30,744 bases of DNA from Hymenopellis radicata. Its lineage: Eukaryota > Basidiomycota > Agaricomycetes > Agaricales > Physalacriaceae. This document shows, piece after piece, positions 1-8,815 of this stretch. Numbering within the stretch: the stretch's first letter is position 1; each line of letters starts with the position of its first letter. The position numbers and the translations under genes were made by a program. The notes below the pieces were generated by a model that was given only the letters and a program-made list of their open reading frames with translations, was not told where the DNA came from and did not search any database. The stretch spans positions 1-30,744 of the forward strand of contig JADNRX010000593.1 in assembly GCA_015501595.1 (NCBI GenBank). Direction: 5' to 3'.

Positions 1-460
1 GAGGGCGCTCCCGGATTTCAGTAACGAATTTGGTCTTCCTTGACTCGGCTATGCCTGTTACTCTCGCTCGCATAATGGACCGGCTAGACAAGGTGCCCGC
101 CCTGTTTGCGTCTTGCTCACTGGTTGAAGCTGGATTTTTCCTTCGGTGTTGTATATTATCCTGGGTCTTGGGGGAACATGTTCTTGCATCTCGGAAGCCT
201 CTGTTCATGATATCTCGATCGACTATGCGTCCAGTTGATGATCGAAGCCTGAGTGGCTGTGTGGCGCAATTCTTTTTGTGACGCGAAACTGTAAGGGATT
301 TGCGTCGCCATGATTTATTGCCTTTGATTCTAACTGTATGCACTATTATCCAGGTCAAAGTCAATTCTACGTGCTGGTTTACAATGTTTTGCCGATCACA
401 ATGAAAGTCATGTGATCTGGCACAAATAGCAGCGAGACGCGCATTACCTTTTGTTTACAG
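1..460. other. Left flank without a supported gene
   Basis: No reading frame here resembles a known protein. Short open stretches exist (for example 30-281) but show no domain and no splice logic. The end of the interval, up to the TTTACAG at 454-460, is probably an intron or 5' region of the HMG-box gene. A GTCATGTGAT motif lies at 407-416. Confidence 0.4.
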
Positions 461-1806
461 CTGCCACCATCACCTTTCTCAGTCACCAAGCCATGGACGA
501 CCTTGGAGCTCCCTGCCTCCGTGGAACCACAAGCTCCCGTCAATCCACCTCCCTCTGAGCTCACGGCAGAGCTCAAGACCAAGTATACCGATGAGTTTCG
601 GCGCACCCCATCTAAAGATGAGCTATACGGTGTTTTGTCTATAAACAAACAAAATAAGGCGAAAAAAGTCGAGGAAGAGGAAAGCCGGTCACATCCCACG
701 TCCACCGAACGCATTCATTTTGTATAGGGCGTGGATGAGCCATAGCGCGCGAGCGGATGTGATGGCAGACATGGAGACGACATATTTATCGAATTGGAAC
801 GGTTGGTTTTCAAAGCTGGTCAAGCACCACTGGCATGATTTGCCAGCAGAGGTCCGAAAAAATCTGGGATGACCTGCAGGTGGAGACGCAGAAGAAACAT
901 GCGGAGGAGAATCCTGGATACAAGTATCGTCCTGAGAAGAGACGCAAGGCTGGGACTCCCACATCATCAGCATCCCCACACGCTCTCTCCCCCACCACCG
1001 ACGAACCGCAAACCCCAGTTTGGGACACGGTACCGGAGGGCTACCAGTTCACCTTCGCCGTCTCCACTGTACCATCCCATAGCCCTTCGGTGGCTTCACC
1101 ACAAGATTTCTCCCCCATATTATACTCCTCGTCGCCGCCGGCCAATGAGAATGAACACGTCCAATCGCGAGACGATTTCACCCTGCAAGCTATTGTCACC
1201 GCGTCGCCTGAGGCATGTGCTTTGTTGGTCTCTTTGTCTTGAATCTCATTTGTTCTCTTAGCAATTGCCACCGGACTTTTACACACAACCATCAGGTAAT
1301 GCCAATGTGTTTGACTGGCAGACCGTGACCACGAATACCGTCGCTGGCCCCCCAACTTATCAGGTATGCGCATTGTTCGTTTATGTATTCTCGTCTAATT
1401 GATTCTTCAAGCAATATCCCCAACCATATACACCAACGACCGAACTGCCGTACACGCTCAATGCATTCGAAGGACAAGCCTTTGTGAACCTTCAGGTATG
1501 TGTATTGTCCTCACTTGGATCTTGGTCCTTGGCTAACGACCTCTCCTTTAGGATGACGTGTACTCTACCACCGCCAACCAGTTTCCCACCGACGGGTCAA
1601 AATGGGACCTGAACCAGTCTCCCGCAGACCTATTGTTGACTTTGTGCCGCCACCGCTTCCAGCTGGAAGAGTTATCGGACATCAACCTCGATGAGCTTGA
1701 GAGCGACGATGGGCTCGTCACTACCATGTCTCCGCTGGACCAGGAGCTGCTCGCCCTGAGGCGGGAGGCGCGCACTTTGTTCCCTCCCTCGCTCTACGAG
1801 CTCTAG
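461..1806 (+). CDS. HMG-box transcription factor (N-terminus unresolved, one frameshift)
   Basis: Likely sequence-specific nuclear DNA-binding protein. The HMG box starts at 699 with RPPNAFILYRAWMSH, continues through SKLVKHHWHDLPAEVRK, and ends with IWDDL and HAEENPGYKYRP, the usual end of this domain, followed by a basic patch. The box is broken at 857-862: six A residues, where five would join VRK to IWDDL. Proposed exons: 461-629, 685-1212, 1262-1363, 1412-1495, 1552-1806. The last three are phase 0 with clean GTATG donors and give a Tyr/Pro/Gln-rich tail ending at TAG 1804-1806. The 630-684 intron has a weak GTGTTT donor. The intron ending at 1261 is either GC-AG from 1213 or GT-AG from 1195. 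The start codon is unclear: an ATG at 401 followed by an intron is possible. Counting from NAFI, the linker before the KHHWH helix is about eight residues longer than in SRY-type boxes. The exact subfamily is unknown. Confidence 0.75.
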
Positions 1807-1867
1807 GACATTGGATTTTCATTTCTATTTTCATGTTCTGATTTATCTTGTCATCCCTTTATCATCG

Positions 1868-2105
1868 TCTTGTTCTTCCGGCCTCTCTGCTGCCATGTCA
1901 TCCTGCATCGCATTACGATACCCTTATTCCCGCATCACATCTGTGTTTATCTCGTATTGCTATCGTTTGCCGTCTGCCTCGTTACCGTATTGTCCTGTTT
2001 TCCGAGTTTCTCTGCATCTCATCTTACATCGCGCTAGGATATCCTCATTTGCGCATCTATCTCTTTTTATTCCGTATAGCTACCGTGTTGTGTCTATATA
2101 CCTTG
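1868..2105. repeat. Diverged tandem duplication, unit about 120 bp
   Basis: Two pyrimidine-rich copies follow each other, about 1868-1985 and 1991-2105. Both run in the same order: a TTCTTCCG/TTTTCCG block, a CTCTCTGC/TTCTCTGC block, then TCATCCTGCATCGC against TCATCTTACATCGC, then GATACCCTTATT against GATATCCTCATT, then ATTGCTATCGT against ATAGCTACCGT. It sits just downstream of the HMG-box stop, so it probably belongs to the 3' untranslated or intergenic region. The remaining DNA from 2106 to 2464 shows no gene. Confidence 0.6.
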
Positions 2106-2464
2106 TACTTGTCTGAATGGCATCTGTTTTTCGAAGTTTTGTCTTACCGTGACCACTTATGACTGTTACACGCCTTCTTATTAACCACCATCTAGTACTA
2201 TGAACGCGCTTCCTGCGACGGGTCAGCCTGTTCGTGAATATTACCAGACACTTTTCTGGCCCGCGTGTACATTCTGCATTTGACTGTTTAACCCCGCGAC
2301 TACTCGGTGGTTAGAAACCCCACAGCCAGGGCGTTGAAATCCCCACGCTGGCGTCCAACCAAGTTCCCCGGTTCTTTGGCTAATTGCACGCCATTTCCAT
2401 CTCGGTCACATCTTTATTATCTGGCAAATCCGACAAAACCGAGTGCGATCGACAGCGTTATGCA

Positions 2465-2745
2465 AGATTAATCCACCAACTCATGACGAAGGTGTACCAG
2501 GCTATCCCCATTGCTTGGCTTGACGGAACATGGGATGCGTACGACCATCGCGGCCTGGTCCTCGTACGTGACTACCCAAGGAACCCGCGCCACCGGAAGG
2601 ATACTCCACATATGTGACACCAGAGGAGCGAGACGGTAAACCCAACGACCCACGGCGGGTGAAAAGGGAGAACAAGTTAGACGAGTACATGCATGAGAAC
2701 GGTCCACCAAACTCGTCAAGGGTGCTGCACTCGACTTGCGACTTG
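2465..2745 (+). pseudogene. Decayed copy of the 3003-3623 gene family
   Basis: The stretch from about 2595 to 2745 matches 3148-3310 of the next gene almost base by base: a RKDTP-coding start, then TGTGACACC.GAGGAGCGAGAC, then ACCCAACGACCCACGG, then the GGGAGAACAAG block, then CGGTCCACCAAACT and GGTGCTGCACTC. Small gaps put the conserved blocks in different frames, so no continuous protein is possible. Upstream, 2465-2560 encodes LIHQLMTKVYQAIPIAWL, which reappears in the third family copy near 25.9-26.0 kb on the other strand but is absent from the intact 3003 gene. This copy therefore keeps an N-terminal module that the intact gene lacks. It is most likely a relic of a tandem duplication. 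Confidence 0.7.
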
Positions 2746-3002
2746 AGGGAAGCTCTGCGAGCAGCCTAACGACATCGGGTCAGTCAGAGTGGGATAAGAC
2801 AGTGTTTCATACTGGAGAATCTTCCTCCATCTCAAGTCATCGAGGCTCTTGTCATGATTGTTTGAAAAGAGAATTTCCGCCTCGATATGTATTTTTCTGG
2901 TATTTTTGTAATGTGGACCACTCGAGGTCATGTGACTTGGGAACAATCGCCTTTTGTTGAAGGGAATGGTTAATTACTCTCTCTACCTTTACTCAGACCA
3001 AC

Positions 3003-3623
3003 ATGGCACCGAGCTTCAAGCAAAGACTGGCTGCTGCACGGAAGAACCTTGCCGGTAGACTTTATAGGGTGCCGCGGCGTGATCCTTCCCAGCGACCTCG
3101 ACGCAAGGTCGTACCAGACCCCTCCCCTACCCCTGCGTGCTTGCGAAAGGATACACCAACATCTAACCATGGATATGTGACACCGGAGGAGCGAGACGTT
3201 ACACCCAACGACCCACGGCCTGTGATAAGGGAGAACAAGATGGACAAGTACATGGATGAGCACAACGAACGGTCCACCAAACTTGCCAAGGGTGCTGCAC
3301 TCAACTTGAAGGCGCACCAGAGTGCCAACTCTTCGATGCACCAGAGTTCCAACACCCTGATCCACCAGAGTTCCAGCACCCTGATCCACCAGAGTCCCAA
3401 TATCCCGATGCATCAGAGCGACGACACGGCGTCGGAGGCGGAGGCGGATGTGGGAGGGAAGCGGGCGAGGTCGGCAACAGTGATTCCTGAGCCGTGCGAG
3501 GAGCCGCTTCGTAAACGCCGCAGAATGAAAGGCAGGAGCAAGAAGGGATCGACGACCGACCAGACGACACCTCCCTTGCGCAGATCTACTCGCACGCCCA
3601 AGATCCCCCCCAAGTATACGTAG
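3003..3623 (+). CDS. Basic repeat-containing protein of unknown function
   Basis: A single open frame of 206 residues. The N-terminus is very basic (MAPSFKQRLAAARKNLAGR). Residues about 48-95 hold the family core: RKDTP, GYVTPEERD, PNDPRP, RENKMDKYMDEHNERSTK. Residues 105-144 are five 8-residue repeats starting HQS (HQSANSSM, HQSSNTLI and so on) coded by a 24-bp DNA repeat. An acidic piece follows (SEAEAD), then clustered basic residues (GGKRAR, LRKRRRMKGRSKK) that look like nuclear localisation signals, and the end PKIPPKYT. I do not recognise a domain. A broken copy lies 260 bp upstream and another broken relative at about 25.4-26.1 kb, so this is a dispersed family in this genome. Nuclear location is inferred only from the basic clusters. 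Confidence 0.65.
   Translation: MAPSFKQRLAAARKNLAGRLYRVPRRDPSQRPRRKVVPDPSPTPACLRKDTPTSNHGYVTPEERDVTPNDPRPVIRENKMDKYMDEHNERSTKLAKGAALNLKAHQSANSSMHQSSNTLIHQSSSTLIHQSPNIPMHQSDDTASEAEADVGGKRARSATVIPEPCEEPLRKRRRMKGRSKKGSTTDQTTPPLRRSTRTPKIPPKYT
3315..3434 (+). repeat. 24-bp in-frame tandem repeat, five units
   Basis: Each unit starts CACCAGAGT (CATCAGAGC in the last) and codes for HQS plus five residues. Units 2 and 3 are nearly identical; the outer ones have drifted. The 24-bp period keeps the frame, so copy number can change without breaking the protein. Confidence 0.85.
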
Positions 3624-3892
3624 TTTTATTGGCATTTCATTATTTATGCGGTCGCTGTCGCCCTGCTATCTAAAGTCGCTATCCTCTCAATCCCCATGCT
3701 ATCTAGTACTTGTACATTACAGTCTTGTTGTCGTTGTTATCGTCGTTATTTACTGCGCTCTCAATCAGAATATCTTCACCAGTCTCAGCAAGCCGCAGTC
3801 TGAACCTCACGACAAAGCACTGTTAGGACTACTTGGTTAGCCTGAGACATAAAACAGAAGAAAGAACTTTTATCATGATTGTCTGAGGCAAA
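3624..3892. other. 3' flank of the 3003-3623 gene, no gene seen
   Basis: AT- and T-rich downstream region between the stop codon and the inverted-repeat element. Nothing beyond very short open frames. Confidence 0.4.
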
Positions 3893-4338
3893 TGTAGTCC
3901 TGTTTTAATCGCGGGGGTGCTGGCCGGCAACCGGTTGATTATGTAATATCCAGATTGGGAACACGCGTCGCGAACGTGTTGCCCGCCATCTATATGTCCT
4001 GAATAATATTTTCATTGCACAGTATTGTTAAAGTCAGATTCAAAGCATCATGCTCACTTTAGAATATTTTTTCATGCCAGTTTTTCGTCAGTTTTGAGTG
4101 TTGCAATGGTACCTGCCGGATGCACAGCCACAACGGCGGCAAGGACAGTCCGCACTCTCTTGAACGTTCAGCATTGAGATACTGTAGCGAAACAGTAAGT
4201 ACTATATTAACTTGACCAGCCAGCAAGTTTTTACGTGTTGTGAATACTCAGAATCAGTACGGCGCGTGTTCCCAATCAGGCTGATTGCATAAGCAACCGG
4301 TTGCCGGCTAAGACCCCCGCGATTTGAAACAGACTACA
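3893..4338. mobile_element. MITE-like element with about 75-bp terminal inverted repeats
   Basis: The left end (3893-3967) starts TGTAGTCCTGTTTTAATCGC and continues GGGGG, GCCGGCAACCGGTTG, ATTGGGAACACGCG. The right end (4263-4338), read on the other strand, starts TGTAGTCTGTTTCAAATCGC and continues with the same blocks in the same order and spacing. The two ends differ only by scattered substitutions and small gaps. The roughly 295 bp between them are AT-rich and carry no open frame, so the element cannot code for a transposase and would need one supplied elsewhere. I could not see a clean target-site duplication: the left flank reads GGCAAA and the right flank TACAAG. Superfamily is therefore undecided. 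It sits between two genes and does not break either. Confidence 0.75.
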
Positions 4339-4544
4339 TACAAGTACTTTGCTCGCTCGTCACGCCGTATCGTCAGTCTGTCTAGGAGAGACTAAGGCAA
4401 ATGTCCAGGACGGACTTGCGGCCTTGCACTCGACCTCAATGCTGAAGAGCTTGATCATGAAAGGGTATACAATATATGTATTCAGTCCATACACACAACA
4501 ATATATATACTGTCACTGTGTCCAGAGCTACCTCACCACAGCAT
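4339..4544. other. Downstream flank of the CFEM-like gene
   Basis: Short intergenic stretch with a TATATAT-rich segment near 4466-4510. It probably holds the 3' end of the minus-strand transcript. No gene seen. Confidence 0.35.
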
Positions 4545-5301
4545 TTAAAGAAGAGCCCCAACAACTACCCCGGTCAAAATAACTCCCATAGAAGCCACAA
4601 ACTGCAAGTTCACCCCAACGGCAGCGTTCGAATCGTCACTGGACCCAGTGGAAGACGCAGAGCCGGAACCGCTCGAAGCCGTTGAAGAACCAGTCGATGA
4701 GCCAGCAGTCCTTGACGTTTCCGAGCTCGTGCTACTCCGTGTAGTCGCAGTCGTGGCTGGACGAGTCGATGTAGGCGCAGCGGACGATGCTGAAGATCCC
4801 GCAGCCGACGATGCTGAAGAACCAGCAGTCGACGAAAGTATGATGGACGATAGAGGCCGGTCAGGGTCTTGGCCCGGGAACGTCAACTTTGGTATGGGAA
4901 GGTTTTCCGCATCGCACTGGACTTTGAGGCCTACACGTGCGCGCGCGTTAAATACAGGCATACACATGATGAAGTGGGTGGGGCAACTTACTATCAAGAA
5001 TACCCTGGAAATTCGTGTAATCCGTCGCGCCAACTTTGTTTCCTACGCATTCGATACATTCGACGTAGCTGTTTGCGAAATCGGAGGTGCAGCAGACGTC
5101 CAGGGTGCAAGTCTACAGAATATGATGGCGAGGTTATGGGTCTTGACTTGTCCAGGAACAGAAAGAACGCACCCCGTCAGTGAGTGGGTCGGCGACGGCA
5201 CAGCTTGCTTGACACTCTGGAGGAACGTCATTCTGACGACGGACGGCACCTGCAGAGACAGAAACCGAAACCGCCGCAAGAGCAAGCACACCGAGACGCA
5301 T
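4545..5301 (-). CDS. CFEM-like Cys-rich, Ser/Thr-rich GPI-anchored surface protein
   Basis: Three exons join without any defect: 5301-5173, 5112-4992 and 4930-4545, with introns of 60 and 61 nt that have GTGCGT and GTAAGT donors and TAG acceptors. The 211-residue product starts with a signal peptide (MRLGVLALAAVSVSVSAG). An eight-cysteine segment at about residues 30-90 follows (PPECQASC, TCTLDVCC, VECIEC, LKVQC), which resembles CFEM domains in cysteine number and in the P-x-C start. A long Ser/Ala/Thr-rich stalk follows, then a hydrophobic C-terminus (VASMGVILTGVVVGALL) suited to GPI attachment. Such proteins sit at the fungal cell wall or plasma membrane, and some CFEM proteins bind haem. 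That role is not shown here, because the cysteine spacing is not a perfect CFEM match. The stalk contains a short SSASSAA repeat. Confidence 0.82.
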
Positions 5302-5856
5302 GTTGACAGCGAGGAAAGAGAGCGTGGGGTGGGGTGGATGTTCGAAATTAAGCGCCCATTTCCATTGTTTTATATGTGACGGCAGGAAAGCACGCGGCGT
5401 CCATCTCAGTCTGCAGGGCCCCTTCGCATGATGGCCGCGGCATGCGAAATTTGGTGAGCGCCTTTGTGGGCGTCCGTTCCGATACAAACGGTCTAGCATC
5501 TGACGCCGCTGATGAACATGAGAAATCAATATTGTCTCTTGATCGAGCGCCACGTTGAGAACATGATATAGGCGGCGCGGTGACGGTAGCAGTGGAGGTC
5601 ATCATATGGCTCTGGGTTTACTCACTATGCCTTCGTCGAGATGACGAGGGTAAGAATCAAAAAGGTAGACATGCGATCCCGTGCTGAGAAAATGATGTTG
5701 AACAAACACGTGCGCGTGTTTGGTGATCCTGGACCTCAGTCGCTTACCACCATCTGGTTGAACCCAAGGTACGTGTTCCGCATTGTAATGGACGTGTTCT
5801 GTACTGATGTCGTTATGCGTATTAGCCCACCACTGTCCTTGTTCACGTTTTAGGTA
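5302..5856. other. Intergenic region upstream of zinc-knuckle copy A
   Basis: Contains the promoter side of the minus-strand CFEM-like gene. A possible exon of unknown affiliation lies around 5690-5768, ending in VFGDPGPQSLTTIWLNPR before a good GTACGT donor at 5769. The nearest acceptor (TTTTAG at 5848-5853) would not put it in frame with the zinc-knuckle gene, so I do not join them. Confidence 0.35.
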
Positions 5857-5921
5857 TAAACCGCGCTGTTTTCCGCTCTGCATATTCCGAAGAGCTGATT
5901 CGCCGCCAGCCAGTTATAAAC

Positions 5922-6749
5922 ATGTCAAACACTGATGCAAAAGTTATTGGATGGACCAAGGAAAAGGCCCTTCTTGGCATGAAACCACGCATAGTAGAGC
6001 GTTGGAACGCGGTCATCTCCCCAAAATGCATACTCTATTACGCATTCCCGTATCGTCGTTCAGATGGAGGCCGAGGACTAGCGCCCAAGTTGAAGTCCCT
6101 CCTCTATCACGTCTTGCGCCGCCCGGACGTAATATTCATCACCGCCGCCGACCGCCAGTCCTCCATGTCGGATTCCGATGGTCGTCTTATCACGACTCTC
6201 GTTTGTGACTTAACGGAAATGGAACGCGAGAAGTTATTGTCGCAGCCATTTTGGTCGTACAATGACCTCACGGTCTTTGTACATCCATGGTATCCCTCTT
6301 CCCGGTCCGAATTCATCGGCTTGCTACGAGGCACCGAATCATCCAACGACACCAAACTATTGACATGCGATTTGAACGATGCGACCAGGTTCATGCGGGG
6401 GTTCGATTCTATTGACGTTCGCCCTTACATTGACACCAGGTACCGCGCTGTGTACGTTTCCTCTTCTTCGTCCCGTCGCGATCGCAGGGAAGAGTCGGAT
6501 ACGGCATCCCTACGCACGATGACATTCCACACCGTGGTGGGTACGCAGAAGATATTCTCGCCCCAACCATGTGATCTCTGCCTTGGGGTAGACCACTCTC
6601 TCTCTCATTGCTCTTTCAAACAACACATCTCCTACAACCTTCCTCTCGACGACTTGTCCAAGTCGCCAAAACGTCGCCACTCCGCTGGAGAAGATGGGCC
6701 TGACTCTAAAAGAGTCAAAGTGGCGGAATCTTCCGATACTGAGCTGTAG
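5922..6749 (+). CDS. CCHC zinc-knuckle protein, copy A
   Basis: Open frame of 275 residues starting MSNTDAKVIGWTKEKALLG. Residues near 220-233 form a perfect C-x2-C-x4-H-x4-C knuckle (CDLCLGVDHSLSHC), the nucleic-acid-binding motif of retroelement Gag proteins and some cellular RNA-binding proteins. The C-terminus carries two basic clusters (KSPKRRH and SKRVK) spaced like a bipartite nuclear signal, then an acidic end. The first 190 residues have alternating hydrophobic strands (CILYYAFPYRRSD, VIFITAADRQSS, LTVFVHPWYPS) but I recognise no named domain. No reverse transcriptase or protease lies nearby, so this is not an intact retroelement. Upstream codons (…EELIRRQPVIN) stay open to about 5856, but no ATG is found there. 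Copy B at 8816-9658 is very similar. A Gag-derived origin is inference. Confidence 0.75.
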   Translation: MSNTDAKVIGWTKEKALLGMKPRIVERWNAVISPKCILYYAFPYRRSDGGRGLAPKLKSLLYHVLRRPDVIFITAADRQSSMSDSDGRLITTLVCDLTEMEREKLLSQPFWSYNDLTVFVHPWYPSSRSEFIGLLRGTESSNDTKLLTCDLNDATRFMRGFDSIDVRPYIDTRYRAVYVSSSSSRRDRREESDTASLRTMTFHTVVGTQKIFSPQPCDLCLGVDHSLSHCSFKQHISYNLPLDDLSKSPKRRHSAGEDGPDSKRVKVAESSDTEL

Positions 6750-6805
6750 TATGTAGTACGTGTAATCCTGCCTGTATGCTTAGAATAGACTTCGGAGTGT
6801 GATTA

Positions 6806-6968
6806 ACTATAGTGGTGAGCAGGGCAGTGAAATAAAAGTCATTACTACAGTAAAATCAATGTATAATCCTGTTCTCTCTTCTTTTCTTGCCGCTGTCGAA
6901 CGTAACAACCATGCCAAATTCTCATATACGACAAAGGTGACGCAGGTGCCAGGCAAGACACGTACAAA
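6806..6968 (-). pseudogene. Truncated copy of the last exon of the mitochondrial carrier gene
   Basis: Read on the minus strand this piece encodes RVLPGTCVTFVVYENLAWLL, then RSTAAR and a lysine/glutamate-rich end. That is the C-terminal sixth transmembrane segment of the carrier encoded at 11133-12508. Similarity continues past the stop into the 3' flank (GTAGTAATnACTTTTATTTC and CTGCTCACCACTATAGT). It begins abruptly at about 6968, inside the exon, with no upstream exons, no start and no splice acceptor, so it cannot make a carrier. It arrived together with zinc-knuckle copy A as part of one duplicated block. Confidence 0.85.
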
Positions 6969-7495
6969 ATCGAGTAGCTTCTGGCGCATGGTCGGGAGCG
7001 ACGTTTGTATTCAACGGACATCCTGTAATGCTAAGGCACGTTGAGCAACCGTGGAGATCAGTAAATCGCGAATGGTCTTACCCTTGCGCTGCCGCGGCCT
7101 TGGCGTCACCGGGTCCTTCGGTGGCGCATGTTTCTTCGTGATACGTGTTTTGGAGGTCACTGGAGAGTACGTAGGACTTCACAAGCCGAATTTGCGCAGT
7201 CCGCGATTAGGGCGACTTGACGTTCATCTGCACGTCGGTGAAGGTGCATAGCTCGCCAAATAAGAGCCATAGTATGATACTATTGACATTGTGCATACAC
7301 AGCGAGAGGGCCATCTTGCTTGGGGTCCTGGAACGAGGGTCAGCGTCAGGACTACACCACCTAAACGAAACAACAAATCTTAGTGAATGTAAAGTTCAAC
7401 AGACGCGTTAACCACTACGCTATTGACCCGCACGGAATTTGCCGGATAAGAATCGATGAGCGCCGATTGAATCCCTTTTCCTCTTACCATCACTG
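6969..7495. other. Intergenic region after the duplicated block
   Basis: No recognised gene. On the minus strand about 7012-7180 there is a very basic open frame containing SKTRITKKHAPPKDPVTPRP and RKGKTIRDLL. It is preceded by a plausible CTCTCCAG acceptor and ends in TGA at 7012. It could be the last exon of a lost gene, but nothing upstream supports it. Confidence 0.3.
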
Positions 7496-7735
7496 CCCGA
7501 CACCCCAGACGGCTGCCCGACGCCCAAGACGACCCCCCGACGCCCTAGACGGGTCTCTCTGCTGTTTTCTTTGGTCTTTCGTGCCTCTTGCGCGCCAGAC
7601 GACCCAGACGCGTCTCTCTGCTGTTTTCTGTCTTTCGTGCCTCTTGCGTGCCAGACGACTCCCCGACTCCCAGACACTCCAGACGCGTCTCTCTGCTGTT
7701 TTCTTTGGTCTCTCGTGCCTCTTGTTCTGTGGCAC
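7496..7735 (+). repeat. Compound minisatellite upstream of the proline-rich gene
   Basis: First part (about 7496-7555): three units of 20 bp of the form GCCCGACGCCCAAGACGACC. Second part: three longer units starting at 7548, 7607 and 7682, each beginning GACGCGTCTCTCTGCTGTTT (GACGGG in the first), then CTTTGGTCT or a shortened form, then TCGTGCCTCTTG. The units differ in length (59 and 75 bp between starts) because a variable CCAGACGAC spacer follows. The block ends about 55 bp before the likely 5'-untranslated intron of the next gene. Confidence 0.8.
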
Positions 7736-7791
7736 ATTCTCGCTACGTGACGACACCCATAGGACGACTCTCCTCAACGCGTATAACCACT

Positions 7792-7839
7792 GTGAGTCGT
7801 GTTCCGTCCTTTTTTCTTTGATTTAACCCTACGATCTAG
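7792..7839 (+). promoter_or_regulatory. Probable 5'-untranslated intron of the proline-rich gene
   Basis: GTGAGTCGTG donor at 7792, TTTAACC branch-like site and CGATCTAG acceptor ending at 7839, giving 48 nt. The start codon ATG at 7850 follows ten bases later in a CACCATGCC context. Confidence 0.55.
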
Positions 7840-7849
7840 GCCAATCACC

Positions 7850-8792
7850 ATGCCCCTTCCTACTGGAATCTTTGGTCTCGCGCGCTGTGGCCATACTTGT
7901 GCGCACCCGCCTGCCGAACAGCAGGACACGTACATCGATGTACGCTACTGCTTCCCACGTCCTCACCATGCAGCGGGGAAGCACGAGTGGTGCAACAACA
8001 GGTGCGCGATGTTTGGAAAAACGGGCGCCTCCACCCTCGTGAGCGTGGAAGACGACGACATCGAACGCTTCTTCAAAGCCATCCACATCACTCTTTCCGG
8101 CAGCGCGAGCGGTTACAAACCTAACCAAAACCGCATGGAGTTCCTCACGCACTTACAGAACGACGCTAAGTGGAACGAGTGGGTTCAAAACGTAGGGGCG
8201 CTGGCAAAGCACCCTCGTTCGCCGTTCAGCGATGGGCACTTTGCGCAGACGGAGGACGAGAACTGGAATCCTGATGAAGTTCGTATTTTCCCGCCCATAC
8301 ATCGGCCTGGTGAACCCTCTCCCCCGGTTTGGAACAAAGCGCAAGCACTGGCGGCGAGCTGTCGTACCCCCTCCTCCTGCTTTTCCTCCTGCCCCTCCTG
8401 CTCTTCCTCCTCAGAACCCACCTCTTCCTCCTCAGAACCCACCTCCTCCTCCTCAGAACACACCTCCTCCTCCCCAGAACACACCTCTTCCTCCTCAGTT
8501 CCCACCTCTTCCTCCACAACCTCCCTTTCCTCGACGCAACGCCACGCCAGGTCCTTCTGGGAGAAGATGGATGCCCGAGACACGTGACACAATGATGGCA
8601 TCTATGCAGCGTCTGTCTGTGGAACCCCACGTAAGATTCCCTACTGTTCAACAGGTCACGAACTCGACTTCGACTTCGCCGGTCACACAGCCACATCCCC
8701 TTCCCATCCCAGCGACAATGAGGAAGCGCGACAGATGGCGGCCAAGGTGCGTATTTTCCACCCGCACTGTTTTTCGCTCTGCGAAGATCTGA
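7850..8792 (+). CDS. Cys/His-containing protein with a proline-rich repeat tail, unknown function
   Basis: Exon 1 (7850-8309) starts MPLPTGIFGLARCGHTCAHP and has several Cys and His residues (RYCFPRPHH, HEWCNNRC). It is followed by a mixed region with EDDDIERFFKAIHI and WNEWVQNV. A 49-nt intron (8310-8358, GTGAAC donor, GCGAG acceptor) switches to the frame encoding VVPPPPAFPPAPPALPP and then repeats of PPQNPP/PPQNTP. The frame ends at TGA 8790-8792, inside the first bases of duplicated segment B, so the natural 3' end may have been replaced. The alternative frame without the intron is a low-complexity serine run and looks like a shadow. I recognise no family. The intron is inferred from frame logic only; a frameshift is the alternative. 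Confidence 0.5.
8396..8520 (+). repeat. 24-bp in-frame repeat coding for proline-rich units
   Basis: Units of the form CCTCCTCAGAACCCACCTCT are repeated about five times with drift toward the 3' end. In the chosen frame they code for PLPPQNPP-type octapeptides. On the opposite strand and in another frame they give Glu-rich and Ser-rich runs, which I regard as artefacts of the repeat. Confidence 0.75.
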
Positions 8793-8815
8793 TTCGCCGC
8801 CAGCCAGTTAACAAC

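Larger units (their letters stand above)
5857..6968 (+). repeat. Segmental duplication, copy A (zinc-knuckle gene plus carrier-gene tail)
   Basis: This block matches 8758-9707 and then 11055-11238. It starts just after a TTTTAG at 5853, covers the whole zinc-knuckle gene and its 3' flank (GCCTGTATGCTT...TTCGGAG), and ends in a fragment of the last carrier exon (…GACACGTACAA). In copy A gene and tail are only 57 bp apart; in copy B the same two pieces are separated by about 1.35 kb. Confidence 0.8.

Noticed and set aside
2970..3635. 221-codon minus-strand open frame
   Set aside because: Antisense shadow of 3003-3623; repetitive arginine/valine-rich text without domain, while the plus strand has homologous copies elsewhere.
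4648..5379. 243-codon plus-strand open frame
   Set aside because: It lies antisense to the well-supported, spliced CFEM-like gene and is an artefact of its Ser/Ala-rich repeats.
5690..5853. Upstream exon joined to zinc-knuckle copy A by a GTACGT...TTTTAG intron
   Set aside because: The phases do not match, so the joined protein would be out of frame, and copy B has no equivalent exon.
8185..8601. Glu-rich minus-strand and Ser-rich plus-strand frames
   Set aside because: Both come from reading the CCTCCT/CAGAAC repeat out of frame; the proline-rich frame continues past the repeat into normal sequence.
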